DNA of 29,287 nucleotides from Chromera velia (Eukaryota > Sar > Chromeraceae). A model generated the notes under the pieces. That model was not told the origin of the DNA and did not search any database. It saw nothing but the letters and a program-made list of their open reading frames with translations. This document shows positions 19,860 through 29,287 of this stretch, one piece after another (positions within the stretch are counted from its first letter, which is position 1; each line of letters begins with the position of its first letter). A program made the translations under genes and the position numbers. The DNA lies in NCBI GenBank assembly GCA_018398765.1, contig JAHBMJ010005712.1, forward strand, positions 80,402 to 109,688, given 5' to 3'.

Positions 19860-21311
19860 ATGCAAATGAGGACTCAAATTGTCGACTTTCTTCAGCACCA
19901 AGAGAACTTAATACCCGACAGACAGCCTCTTCGAGAGAGCTGTCAGGGTAAGAACGAACAGAACAACTACGACTTCATGAACGATTTCTCAATGGAACCC
20001 AACCCGGATTTTACTCCTGTAAGTGATGGGGCATTCACAGGTTTGCCACGTCCTGAGACAACCAAACAGACAGGGATTTTGGTAGGTCCTCTCGGGGAGA
20101 TGACCCCAGTGGACCACCTCTCTGGCCCAGTCCGAAGCCGCCTGGTATGGTTGAGAAGCCCACAGCGTCAGGTGATCCTCGACGCTCCGCAACTGTCGAC
20201 TCTGATGAAGAGAAGAATTGCGGCTCGAAGACAAAGACAGGCACTGACCTGTCCTGCTCCTGTGATAACAGAAAGGACAGATGAGGATGATTTGGAGGAG
20301 AGTCAGCCCCCGTTGGGAGGGAACTCTGCCTCTTCCACACACACCACACAAGGTGGTGGTCCTCTCACAGTCGTATGCCTCCGACAGGCGAGGGATAGGC
20401 TGCGAATCCGGACAACGGGAGGGGCCCTTCACCCTGTTTCTCCTTCTCCGAATTCTCCCGTTGGTCCGCATCGGTATCTGAACTTTCCTTCTCTGGACAA
20501 CCGGCAGACCGATGTTCTGCCCCAGTCCCCTCAGAGACCCTTCCCAACAGCAGCAGCTGATGCACAAGGGGAGGGTGAGATGTGGCACTCAGGGGGAGGA
20601 ATGAAGGCCCGATATCCGGTTGGGGACTTGGGGGAAAGCAGACGGTCCACAGGCACCACGATTGAACCTCCGATTGTGTCCTCATTGAGGGGAGGTAAGG
20701 CGGCAGGTTGCTCTTGCTTCCTTCTCGAGAAGGGGCACTGTTGGGCGGGAGAGGAGGGAGAGGGTTTATCTCTGAGGTGTGGGGGTTCACCCACGGTTGC
20801 CTCCTCAGTGCGTGGCAGTCAGTCGTCCTACACAAACACAGGGGACGATCCGATTCCCCCATTCCACCCGTGGGGGGTCGATGCAGGACTTCTTCCGTCT
20901 CTTCCTCAGCGTTCTTCCTTGCTGGGTGCGGTGGAAGAAGGAGAGGTTGAGGTCTCGAGTGACGAGGTCAAAGGGGACAGAGCTTCAATCTGCGGTAAGC
21001 CGAGTCTCGTTTCGTCACCTTCATTTTCGTCATCCTCTTCTTCCTCTTCCTCGTCTGTATGTGGACAGTCTCGTCTGCAGAGGGACGCAGACAAAAATAG
21101 AAACACGGAGGAGGGCAACTACCGTCTTCCTCTCTCAGTCTCCATTCCTCACCCCACAGCAGCAGAATCCAAGAAGGAGACCCGACCCCACGAGGCGTGG
21201 GACTGCACCAGGGAGGGGGAAACGGAGAGAGAGAAAGAGGGGAATTTCAGAGGGGCTCAGGAGAGAGGGGGGGTCGATGGCGCGGGTCCGAACACACGCC
21301 GCTGCCAGTAG
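19860..21311 (+). CDS. Long open frame for a disordered protein of unknown function
   Basis: From ATG 19860 to TAG 21309-21311 the frame is open for 483 residues; 12 more codons are open upstream without an ATG. The N-terminal part up to about residue 120 has mixed composition, including LVWLRSPQRQVILD and a basic stretch TLMKRRIAARRQRQ that could be a nuclear signal. The rest is rich in Ser, Gly, Pro and Glu, with a Ser run. No known domain is seen. Internal donors (GTAAGG at 20695, GTAAGC at 20995) and a CTGCAG acceptor ending at 21080 could define introns; the 86-bp option 20995-21080 would remove the Ser run and end the protein soon after. A GTCAGT donor at 21352 and TTGCAG acceptors downstream allow a longer gene. 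The coding call is fairly safe; the exact structure is not. Confidence 0.5.
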   Translation: MQMRTQIVDFLQHQENLIPDRQPLRESCQGKNEQNNYDFMNDFSMEPNPDFTPVSDGAFTGLPRPETTKQTGILVGPLGEMTPVDHLSGPVRSRLVWLRSPQRQVILDAPQLSTLMKRRIAARRQRQALTCPAPVITERTDEDDLEESQPPLGGNSASSTHTTQGGGPLTVVCLRQARDRLRIRTTGGALHPVSPSPNSPVGPHRYLNFPSLDNRQTDVLPQSPQRPFPTAAADAQGEGEMWHSGGGMKARYPVGDLGESRRSTGTTIEPPIVSSLRGGKAAGCSCFLLEKGHCWAGEEGEGLSLRCGGSPTVASSVRGSQSSYTNTGDDPIPPFHPWGVDAGLLPSLPQRSSLLGAVEEGEVEVSSDEVKGDRASICGKPSLVSSPSFSSSSSSSSSSVCGQSRLQRDADKNRNTEEGNYRLPLSVSIPHPTAAESKKETRPHEAWDCTREGETEREKEGNFRGAQERGGVDGAGPNTRRCQ

Positions 21312-21592
21312 TTCGAAAAGGGACTTCTGATCGCTATACAAACGTATCAAGGTCAGTCCATCTTGTCGCTCTCTTGAACTGAGCTCCTCTCCATTTCTTC
21401 AGCACCTTTGTTTCTACGTGCTGGCATGCATGTGGGCGCGTGCGTGTGCCCTGACACCAATTCATCGACTCACCAGCTCACTGGCTCCGTCTGCTAGCCG
21501 TCCACCCGTCTGTCTGCTTGTCCGCTTGCATGCCTGTTTGTCTGTCTTCTGGAAGAAAGGAAGAGAAGAAGGAAAGAAAGGCGACAGATTCC

Positions 21593-21628
<36 letters not shown>

Positions 21629-21666
21629 GCCTGCCTGCCTGCCTGCCTGTCTGTCTGTCTGTCTGC
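21593..21666 (+). repeat. (GTCT)n/(GCCT)n microsatellite
   Basis: An uninterrupted tetranucleotide array switches from GTCT to GCCT units and back. All six frames through it are artefacts of the repeat. Confidence 0.9.
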
Positions 21667-21874
21667 CTTTCCGCATTTCTGTCTTGCCGTCCGTGTGTTT
21701 GCGTGTGTATGTCTGTGGCTCTGTGACTGCCTCTTGTTCTTCATGTGCCTGGGTGTAACTCTGTAGGTTGCTTTCTTTCTCGTCAGCGTTCATCATTTGG
21801 AATGAAAAGGATGCTGAAAGAGAACTGTCTGAATGAACTCTTTCTTCCTCCCCTCCCCCGGCCTCTCCTTGCAG

Positions 21875-21928
21875 AATGCGACGAAGCAGAAGCTTGTCAT
21901 GATGCAATGCGCTCACCTGCCTGACTAG
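21875..21928 (+). CDS. Candidate terminal exon after a strong acceptor
   Basis: A long pyrimidine tract ending CTCCTTGCAG precedes 21875. The phase-0 reading runs NATKQKLVMMQCAHLPD to a TAG at 21926-21928. The two other phases stop as well (TGA at about 21900 and 21924), so it would be a last coding exon in any frame. It may belong to the 19860 gene through the GTCAGT donor at 21352. Weak evidence on its own. Confidence 0.25.
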   Translation, partial: NATKQKLVMMQCAHLPD

Positions 21929-23781
21929 AGGCAGTCAGGAGACGCGTAGTGGAAAGAAAAGGAAAGGGGGGGGAGCCTATCAAGCAGAGTGGACGAGAAA
22001 GAGGGGCAGTTCGCCCTTTCCCTTACCTTCCATTTATTTGCTTGTCAATCATGCCCTTTGGGTGGTCCCTTGCTTGAATGATCGAAAAAAAAAAAACTTA
22101 TCAGTTGTTACATCTGGGTGGCGGAATGCTTGCAGTCAGACGTGCGACCATGCACTTGATCTTGTTCTATTTCAATGTTGTTGTTGCTTCGTTTCCTTCC
22201 TTCCTTCCTTCCTTCCTTCCTTCTTTTTCTTCTCTCTCCTTCCCCTAATTCTTTCAATCGCTCCGCAAAGGCGTGAAGAAGCATTGCACGAGCTGGTCTG
22301 GAATACGCTGCTCGGATGTACACCTCACTTCCATTTTGTTCTGTTTTTCTTTCTTTCTTTCTTGCCTCTCTTCTTCTTTGTCTCCCTCTCCGTCTCCCTC
22401 TTGTTTTTTATTTCTCATGTTTACCGTTTCTCTTGTTTTAATCTCCCACATCTTTCTTGAACACAAACGAAACGAACGAAACATGCAAGGCACGAAAGAG
22501 GCGAAAAGCATCTTTGCAACACGCATGGGCAAGGGGCCAGGAACCAAAACCGCAGCTAAAAACAAAACCCCGCCCTAGCTGTCGTGCTCAACAGAAAAGG
22601 AGGAATCGACCTGTGAGACACTCTGATCAATCAATCAAAAAAGAAAGAACAATGCAGAGAGGTACGGGTTACAAGAAAGGGGGGAGCCATAGCACAGCAG
22701 TCATAAACACACAAAGGGTGAGAGCGACAGAACGAAAGCAGATGGGGAGACTGTCCTGGTGCTTTCCTCTTTTTCCTTTCCTCTCATTTAGCCCTCCTTC
22801 CTTCCCTTCTTTCTGTATACCTGACTTCTCTCTCGACATATTTTCTTCCTTTGAGAAACAACTTTCTTCTTTCATCTCCATCTCCCACAACTAATTCCAT
22901 TTGCGCTCTTGCACAACACACAAGCAAGAAGGGAATCGACGCAAGACGTCTGAGATGAATGAGAGATAGAGAAAGAAGAAATCGCGTGCAGTTTTGGACG
23001 GAGGTATATGGAACGTTTTTGGTTCTGGCTTTGGAGGTTTATCAAAGCCCTGGAAACTGAAAATCAGGCGTCGATCAAGAACTGCAAATCGAAAAGAAAG
23101 CAGGGTGACCGTCAGTGACTCGATCCGTCCTGTTATTCATTCAACAAAGACAAGAAGCCCAGGAAGGAAAGAGGAAGAAGCTACTTGCTTGGAATCAACT
23201 CAAGGAAGAATCGAGAAGACTGCTGACTTTCTTGCTTGCCTGCTTGTCTTTTGTTTGTTCGTTCGTTCGTTTGTTTGTTCATTCAATGAAATGAACTCTC
23301 ATGTTACGTGACACAGTAACTTGACCAAGCAGGAAGGAACATTGAGTCATCAAGCGATCGAAACTCAGAGCGAGCGGGTTGATTCATTTCGTGCCTTTCT
23401 TTTAAAAAGGCCATCGTCCTGTCTCAGCCTGCTGCATGCAGTTTTGATTTGCACAGTACGTAACAATATGTCAATCGGACAGAGAAGAGAATGTAATTCG
23501 AATGGAAGTGAGGGGGGGAAGCAGATAGAGCAGTCACAATGCTTGCTCGTCCTCAGGCAATCATGAGGACAAATTCACTCACCTGATAAAACAAGGAAGG
23601 AAGAGGGATGCATCACTGCAAAGAAGCAAGGGAATAAGGGTGGTGAAAGTCAACAAAATGCAGATACACCGATGACTTGGTTCTGTCTTTCTCTTTTCAT
23701 CGTCAATCCCTCTATGGTCTGCCTGCCTGCCTGTCTGCCTGCCTGTCTGTCTGTCTGTCTGTCTGTATGGACTACATGCAG
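21929..23781. other. Spacer with scattered microsatellites
   Basis: A (TTCC)n run lies at 22192-22222 and GTCT/GCCT runs at about 23715-23766. One possible small plus exon is at 22271-22317 (REEALHELVWNTLLG after CAAAG). On the minus strand a 33-nt segment at about 23584-23616 sits between CTTTGCAG and GTGAGTGA. Neither can be tied to a gene. TGCATGCA occurs at 23433-23440. Confidence 0.4.
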
Positions 23782-24673
23782 CCCTTTTGCGTGCTTGCCG
23801 AATTGGTTTTTAAATGCATGGTACACGCCCTTTGTCTGAATATCTGCGATGTAAGCCAGCCAGCCAGCCAGCCAGCCAGCCTTTTTCTATTTCTTCTTCT
23901 TCTCCCGTCTGTCTCCCTCCTTACAATGCACTCACTCCTGCACATCTCTAAGTCTGCTTTTTGCTTCATCCATCCCTTTTCATCACATGAGTTTGGGATT
24001 CGATCGTTGCAAGGGCCCTTTCTGCCTCCCTCCCGTGAGATGATAATTTAATGGCAGGCAATTTAATGGTTTCTTTCTTCCCTCTTCTTTCGATCTTCTC
24101 TTTTTTGCCTTCCTTCAAGGGTTTGCTCTAGGAAGCAATGACCATCCGTGCTCCCGAGCTTTTGAGCGCGGGCCATCGGAGAGATGACGGCTCGGCTCGA
24201 CCTGCGGCTGTCGGTATGAGTAGTTAGTACAAAGAAACAACAAAACCAAGGAAGAAATCTGGGGAACCCTTGCTTTGGAATGAGACCTCTCTCTCTCTCG
24301 GTCTCCATTCAAAAGCCGCTCCCTTCATTCTCTTACATGTGTTGCCTTTTTTCTCTTTTCAGACGTCGGCCGCACAACCCCGTCGCCCCTCTACCTAGTC
24401 CGTGTCCTCCTTTCTTTTTTTCTTTCTATGAATGTCTGTTTGACAGACAATGCGTGGATGAATGTACATTCACATATGTCCCTTTCTCTCCCCGTCCTAA
24501 GAGAGGAAAGGAATCGATGCCGTAGTCACTCATGTTCGAGACAGCCTGCCTGTCCGTGATGTGATTGATGTCTGTGAAAGAAAGAATCAGGAATGTATGC
24601 ACGATTGATTCGACTGTGCATGTGCCTGCACGCAGGTCCCTGAGGAAAAGAAAAGAGATGACTTTACTTTCTG
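23782..24673 (+). CDS. Candidate multi-exon gene of very short exons (partial)
   Basis: Four segments have local-type splice signals and compatible phases. 23782-23850 follows ATGCAG, ends at GTAAGC, is open only in phase 0 and includes PFCVLAELVFKC. 24132-24213 follows CTCTAG, ends at GTATGA, and includes MTIRAPELLSAGHRRDDG. 24363-24397 follows a long T/C tract with TTTTCAG, ends at GTCCGT, and encodes VGRTTPSPLYL after a split Asp codon. 24636-24673 follows CACGCAG, ends at GTCGGT, and encodes VPEEKKRDDFTF. Joined, they read without a stop. No family is recognised; 5' and 3' ends are unknown. Exons of 35-82 bp in introns of 150-280 bp resemble the split-barrel gene's structure. The first exon is the strongest, the last two weaker. 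Confidence 0.45.
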
Positions 24674-24677
24674 GTCG

Positions 24678-27293
24678 GTCTTTTGATCGATTGATCGGAG
24701 GGAGCTTAAGGAGGAAAGAAAGAATGCACTTTCTTCATGATTTGCTCATGGATTCATTCATTCATTCATGCTTCTCGACAGTCATTACTTCATTCACTTG
24801 TGACCATCTTTCTGTCTAGTTCTGCACATACATGCACAAATCAACCCATTGATTGACTCATCCATGCATCCACTGTTGATGTTTAATTCTTTCGATGTCT
24901 GGCCAAATCAATCAAAGGGCTTTCTTTCTTGATTTGATAAAAAAAAGCACCAATAAATCATACAGATCGAAATCGAAAGAGAAAAAATGAACAAAACAGA
25001 AAGATGCACGGGGCCAACAGGATCGACAAACCTGAAGCATCGAGGCAATCTTCGTGCAGCCGATGAACAAGCGACTGGGTCTGTTTCTCTCTGTCTTCCT
25101 TTCTTGCTTCCTAAGTCACACTGAGTTGTGTGTGACGTTAAAAGGAAGTTTGCTTCTTTACTTATTTCTCTTTTTCCTTCCGTCTTTTTCTTTCTTCCGT
25201 GCTCTCCTTCATAGGTGAGAAAAGAAAGACAACTGACATGAAATGCAGCCGAAGCAACGAAGGATGACGGAAAGAAGCTCGACGCAGACAGAAACGAAAA
25301 AGAAAAGACAAACAAACAGACAGATCAACTAGGGGAGTTGATCGGTCAGTCGATTGCTTGTGAATGCGCTTTTCTCACTTATTTCACTGGAGACCACGAA
25401 TGAAAAAAAGATGGCTTTTTGCTGTCAACCATTTTGGTGCCTTCCTTCCGCCACTTTTTCTCCTCTTCCCTTGGTCTTTGCGTTTTTCTGTGTGATCCGT
25501 GTGTGTCTGCATTCTTTTCCGATCTTCGATCAGCATTGCATGATCCTGGATCCAAAATTTCTTTTTTCATCTCCGCCGAAAAGATCCAACATTGTCGATC
25601 TGCCTGTCCGATGGTTCACTAGTTCCACCCATGGTTTGTCAGACTCTCTCTGCCTTTCCACATTTGCCTTTATTTCCCTTTTTTTCCTACCCCCAGTGCT
25701 CCCCCTGTACTAATCGCTCGATGAAACGCAAGATTAAACGCATGGTTAAACGCGCGGCATAACAATGACCCTCACCCTGCATAGATTCTCATGCTTGACC
25801 AGCACGATGTTTTTGTGCGATGGTCTTTTGGTATGAGCGGAAAAAATTAACACACACGTACTATTGCATTCAAATGGCGTTCATGTGCGTAAATCGATTC
25901 ATTTCCTGACTGCATGGGTGCGTGCTTGATTAATTTCATGGAGAGAATAGAAAAAACGGACAGCGAGAGCGAATGGTGGAAACATGTCTTCTTTGCCTGC
26001 CTTTCAACTGCGAAGAGTGAAAAGGAAGAGGTTGGATGGCGATGCTGTTTGCAACCGACTGACATACACACACACGTGGAGAGAGAAAGAGAGAGAGAGA
26101 CTCCCTCGGGTGTGAAGGCAGGTGAAGATGTGCAATCGAGAAAGAAAAGAAAGAAGGAAGGAAGGAACCAAGGCCTATTTAAAGCCGATCAACCGTCCTC
26201 CATCCAGTCCGTCCAAGTTGGTGACTGAATCAATGATTCAATCAATGACTACATGCTTTCTCTGTATTGTTGCACGACTCTCCTGTTGTACGTCTGTCTT
26301 CATGTTTTCTTACTGCAATGATCGATCGATCGATCGATCGATCGATCGACAACGGAAGAAGAAATATTTAAAGTCCATCATTGCAACGCTTGGCCCAGTT
26401 CCATCGAGACCGATGTCGAGGCCGTCTCTCTCTCCTTTTCTCTGCGCATTCTTCCTAATGTACTGATACGTCTGAATGAATCTCGTTCCTCTTTTCTCAT
26501 CCCCGTCTTTTTTAATTCTTGTGGTTCTTCTCTCGTGGTTTAATCTCGCGCGGTGCGTGCAAATGCATGCGCATGTATGCTTCGAACAGATTCATCTATC
26601 CATCCATCCTACTCTTTCTTGAACAAGCAGAGAGAACCGACCGATCGTTTTTTAAAAATTAAAGAAACAATGAACGAAGGTCTCAAATGTCAATGAAAAG
26701 CGTCTGGTAACGTGGCGACATAATACGCGAATTGCGTGATCATGCTTTTCATTTTAAAGATGTCGTTTTAAGCACATGGCTCCCGTGTGTTGTTCTGCAA
26801 TAAAATGTCTGTCCGTGTCGTTATTTCCGTTGCATGCATGCGTACTCACTTTTCCGGGGGGAGGGCAGCATTTTAAAGGCCCATTTCAAGACTCGCCTTT
26901 TTGTCTTGTTGGTAGGCCGGGGCCTGCCTCCCTCACGGCTTTGTGGTCTGCTGGCGTTCATTCATTCATTGACTGACTGAACACTGATTGATGAATCCTA
27001 CGGGTGGTTGGGTGACTAACGTCGCCTCTAACGGCGCCGGCCGAATTCGGTGTGACCTTGCCCGGGTGTGATGGAGGGAGGATTGATGCTGTGCTGATTG
27101 ATCCATCATCTCTGGGACAGGCAAGCAGGCAGGCAGGGGGAGAGGGAGCTTCTCTCTCGCTCATGGGAGTGAGTGAGAGTGTGTGTGGACATTCAGTGCA
27201 TGTGTGCCGTTCGTTCACGTCGTTACGAGAAACACACACGTAGTTGTGGTCTGTCTGTCTATCTTTCCTTCCTTCCTTTCTTCCTTATTTTGG

Positions 27294-27329
<36 letters not shown>

Positions 27330-27422
27330 TTCTGCGTCGATTGGTTGAAGGGAATCGAGAAATCAAGTCCCATTCGACCATCGATTCGTCTGTCGGGTTT
27401 TGTTGGATGGATAAATTTGCAG
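24678..27422. other. Mostly unassigned spacer
   Basis: Nothing firm is seen. Weak plus-strand exon candidates: 25534-25633 (after TTCGATCAG, ending at GTTTGT; includes MILDPKFLFSSPPKRSNI), and about 25021-25069, where both strands are open. An (ATCG)n run lies at 26321-26349 and (TTTC)n at 27296-27330. TGCATGCA occurs at 26831-26838. Confidence 0.4.
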
Positions 27423-27464
27423 GAGTGCCATGCACCCAATTCGTTCAGAGATACATGGGAGAAT
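27423..27464 (+). CDS. Candidate 42-bp exon
   Basis: The segment follows AAATTTGCAG and ends at GTGAGG. It is phase 0 to phase 0 and reads ECHAPNSFRDTWEN. A longer alternative in another frame runs to a GTGAGA donor at 27606. The true choice cannot be made from sequence alone. Confidence 0.25.
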
Positions 27465-27784
27465 GTGAGGGTGCATGGGTGTGTATCTGTTTCAAGAGAG
27501 GGAGCCATTGTTGCTGTTGTTTGCATTCAATGTCGGCCAACGGTGCCGATCGTAGTGCAGTCCACTGTTTGTGTGATCCATTGACAGAACACAGAAAGAC
27601 CAGAGGTGAGACCCTGCCTGCCTCAAACAAAAATGGAAAATGCTTACGGGATAGGAAAGGGCAGTCCGAGTCGGGGAGAAGAAAAAGGTGAAATGAATCA
27701 ATTCGCAAAGAAAAACAATGACCTGTGCTGTGGAAATTTACAGTGTCAACCAAATCAGTCATGTCACAGGAACCATGACTGCAT

Positions 27785-27900
27785 TCAGTCTCTCCCTCCC
27801 TCCCTCCCTCCCTCCCTCCCTCTCTCCCTCTCTCTCTGTGTGTGTGTGTGTGTGTGTGTGCGTGCGTGTGTGTGTGTGTGTGTGTGTCTGTGTGTGTCAG
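27785..27900 (+). repeat. Compound (CCCT)n(CT)n(GT)n microsatellite ending in CAG
   Basis: The array passes from CCCT through CT to GT units and ends TGTGTGTCAG directly before the coding-like segment at 27901. Its architecture matches that of the acceptor tract at 12767-12878 (opposite strand). Confidence 0.8.
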
Positions 27901-28033
27901 TCAACGCATCGTCCTCACTTCGGTCGACTCATGCCGATCCCGTCCTCATCTCATGGAGTCGGGTCGTGTTGTGGCTTGGCCACGCATACAGCTGAAAGAA
28001 GAAACGGAACACACAGCAGACTGCGAGAGAAAG
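27901..28033 (+). CDS. Candidate 133-bp exon of an unrecognised gene
   Basis: The segment starts after GTGTGTCAG and ends at a GTGTGT donor. In one frame (phase 2 start, phase 0 end) it encodes 44 residues of balanced composition, including RPHLMESGRVVAWPRIQLK and EETEHTADCERK; a second frame is open but Ser/Gly/Cys-rich. No family is recognised. It may belong to the same gene as the exons at 23782-24673; the link is inference. A downstream acceptor at 28361 (CATGTCAG) could start the next exon. Confidence 0.4.
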
Positions 28034-28221
28034 GTGTGTTGGCACAGAACCCGAACGAGCCACTCAGGGAGGGTCGCCTGTCCTGCCTAAGGGTCAAACA
28101 AAAAAGAAGAGACAGACAGTAGCTGACACGGAGAGTGGGTCGGGCGGGAAAAGGGTGGGAGTGCATGGGCGTCTGTTTGTCTTTAGCGTGTCACAAAAAT
28201 GCGGTGTGCCACCATATGCTC

Positions 28222-28223
<2 letters not shown>

Positions 28224-28253
<30 letters not shown>
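28224..28253 (+). repeat. (GT)n microsatellite
   Basis: A pure GT run of about 15 units in otherwise unassigned sequence. Confidence 0.85.
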
Positions 28254-28255
<2 letters not shown>

Positions 28256-28747
28256 GAGTGGAATACGAAACATGAATGGACCGTACCGGCCCAAGTGATC
28301 GTACTTGGTTTTGTGTGTCCGTCACACTTCACATGTTTGTTTTGGTCCCGTCTCTTTCATGTCAGAAGATTGGAATACTTCCGAGTCTTTCTCTCTTCTC
28401 GCATCTTCAGGATTCGATCACTTTTTCTCTTCTTTTCTCCTGAAAGAGGAGAGCCCTGCGAAACTAGCTAAATTCAAGTCAATTCATTTCAATCTTCTCC
28501 GCCTCTCCCTGCTCTGCCTTCCGTTCTCTTCTTGAACGTATTTAGGTGCATGTGTGAGCCCCCCAATGTGAATCTACTGAGCCCCCCCCACGGAGAAGCA
28601 TGAGACAAGTACAGAAGGCGACGAAGAAAAACCAGAAAGGCAAGATGAGGGACATGAAGGTAAAATGGGAACGAACAAAGATGAAAAAGTGCAAAGGGGA
28701 GGTAGGGAGGAATGAAGGGACTTGGAAAGGATGCAAAGCTCACTTAC

Positions 28748-28858
28748 CCGGCTGTCTTTCCATCCACCCGTCCTTCCACCAAAGGTCTTATCGTCCTTCT
28801 GTCAACCCATTCAAATGTCAACCCAAGAGTACGAAAGCTTCCTCCAACAAACAAATGT
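28748..28858 (-). CDS. Candidate minus-strand exon with strong donor
   Basis: On the minus strand, TTTGTTTCTTAG precedes 28858 and GTAAGTGAG follows 28748. One frame is open throughout (36 codons plus split codons): HLFVGGSFRTLGLTFEWVD and RRTIRPLVEGRVDGKTAG. The frame is also open further upstream, so the exon could start earlier. No family is assigned. The gene would enter from the right edge and converge on the plus-strand exons. Confidence 0.35.
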
Positions 28859-29178
28859 CTAAGAAACAAAAGTGGTGACAATGTCATACCGACCCTCCGA
28901 CACAGATCCTCACCAAGTGGGAAAGGAATGCTCTCTGTCCTCGGCCCGTTTGCGCATCCATCCATAAAACTCGCACCCAGATGGATCGATGGCAAACAGA
29001 AGACAAAAAACCGAACGAACAAACAAACACAAGTAGAAGGATCGAAAAGAAACGGAAAGAAAAGAAAAGAGGGAAGAGACGAAACTAGCTCGTGCTTCCA
29101 TGTCTCCTTGGGTTTCCTTCTATCTTTTTGCATCATCTCGACAATGGACCAAGACACTCGTTGAGTTGGCTCACTTAC

Positions 29179-29226
29179 ATTTCCTTTTCCATGCAATGAA
29201 GGATGGAAGCAACTCATCAAACGAGA
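29179..29226 (-). CDS. Candidate minus-strand exon, possible start exon
   Basis: A T-rich tract ending TTGACAG precedes 29226 on the minus strand. The segment ends at GTAAGTGAG, the same nine-base donor as at 28748. The open phase-0 frame includes an ATG (MSCFHPSLHGKGN). Phase does not match the 28748-28858 exon directly, so another exon or a different frame must intervene. Confidence 0.3.
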
Positions 29227-29287
29227 CTGTCAAAAAAACCTTCAGGACAATTCGCCACACAGAAGCATGAATCAGGTACAGAGGGGG

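Noticed and set aside
21478..21916. Asp/Arg/Gln-rich frames near the GTCT array
   Set aside because: Direct translations of a tetranucleotide repeat.
26122..26466. 114-codon frame across the (ATCG)n run
   Set aside because: It contains the repeat (SIDRSIDRQ) and a purine-rich upstream flank with no plausible acceptor; a small real exon inside it cannot be excluded.
1..29287. tRNA, rRNA or organellar gene content
   Set aside because: I looked for cloverleaf-like arms and conserved rRNA words on both strands and saw none; a dedicated covariance search would be the decisive test.

Overview
This is a stretch of eukaryotic nuclear genome. Genes are split by spliceosomal introns, spaced kilobases apart, and set in microsatellite-rich DNA. 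Two things point to an alga with a complex (secondary or tertiary) plastid, most likely an alveolate of the chromerid type: a Derlin with an N-terminal signal peptide and basic/Ser-rich presequence, as in the plastid-associated (SELMA-type) Derlins of apicomplexans and relatives, and seven copies of TGCATGCA, a known ApiAP2-type promoter word. The organism call is inference; no rRNA or organellar marker is present. Fifteen introns could be placed with reasonable reading-frame support. Fourteen end in TGCAG, and many donors read GTC rather than GTR.

Layout. 1-1665: the 3' part of a plus-strand gene for an acidic, Ser-rich, probably disordered protein; its upstream intron holds an 87-89 bp tandem repeat with a covarying hairpin. 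1666-3540: AT-rich, no gene. 3561-6090: a GC-rich promoter-like block with four GCATGC words, then a two-exon gene for a PHD-type zinc-finger protein with Gly/Asp/Trp repeats. 6091-8400: spacer with a 49-bp minisatellite, a near-perfect 71-bp-arm inverted repeat around an N, and CTTC runs. 8650-9960: AT-rich, with a 335-bp MITE-like element. 9967-10218: a possible minus-strand exon or gene relic.

11410-16715 (minus): a twelve-exon gene that can be spliced in silico into a complete 576-residue protein with a signal-peptide-like N terminus, a lineage-specific basic/acidic insert, an FMN-binding split barrel (pyridoxamine-phosphate-oxidase-like) and a C-terminal DUF2470 domain. This is the HugZ / plant HOZ-like family tied to heme and tetrapyrrole metabolism in plastids. 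It is head to head, 566 bp apart, with the plus-strand Derlin gene (17282-18904). The shared intergenic space carries GC-rich palindromes and one TGCATGCA. Both genes are plausibly plastid-linked, so the pair may be co-regulated.

18905-21311: an AT-rich spacer, a short coding-like island (19353-19595), a pair of TGCATGCA words, and a long open frame (19860-21311) for a disordered protein of unknown function. 21312-29287: mostly microsatellites and spacer, but with small phase-compatible candidate exons on the plus strand (clearest at 23782-23850, 24132-24213 and 27901-28033), and strong minus-strand donors near the right edge. These suggest one or more genes of very short exons that simple ORF calling misses. 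No tRNA, rRNA, CRISPR array or prokaryotic operon was seen.
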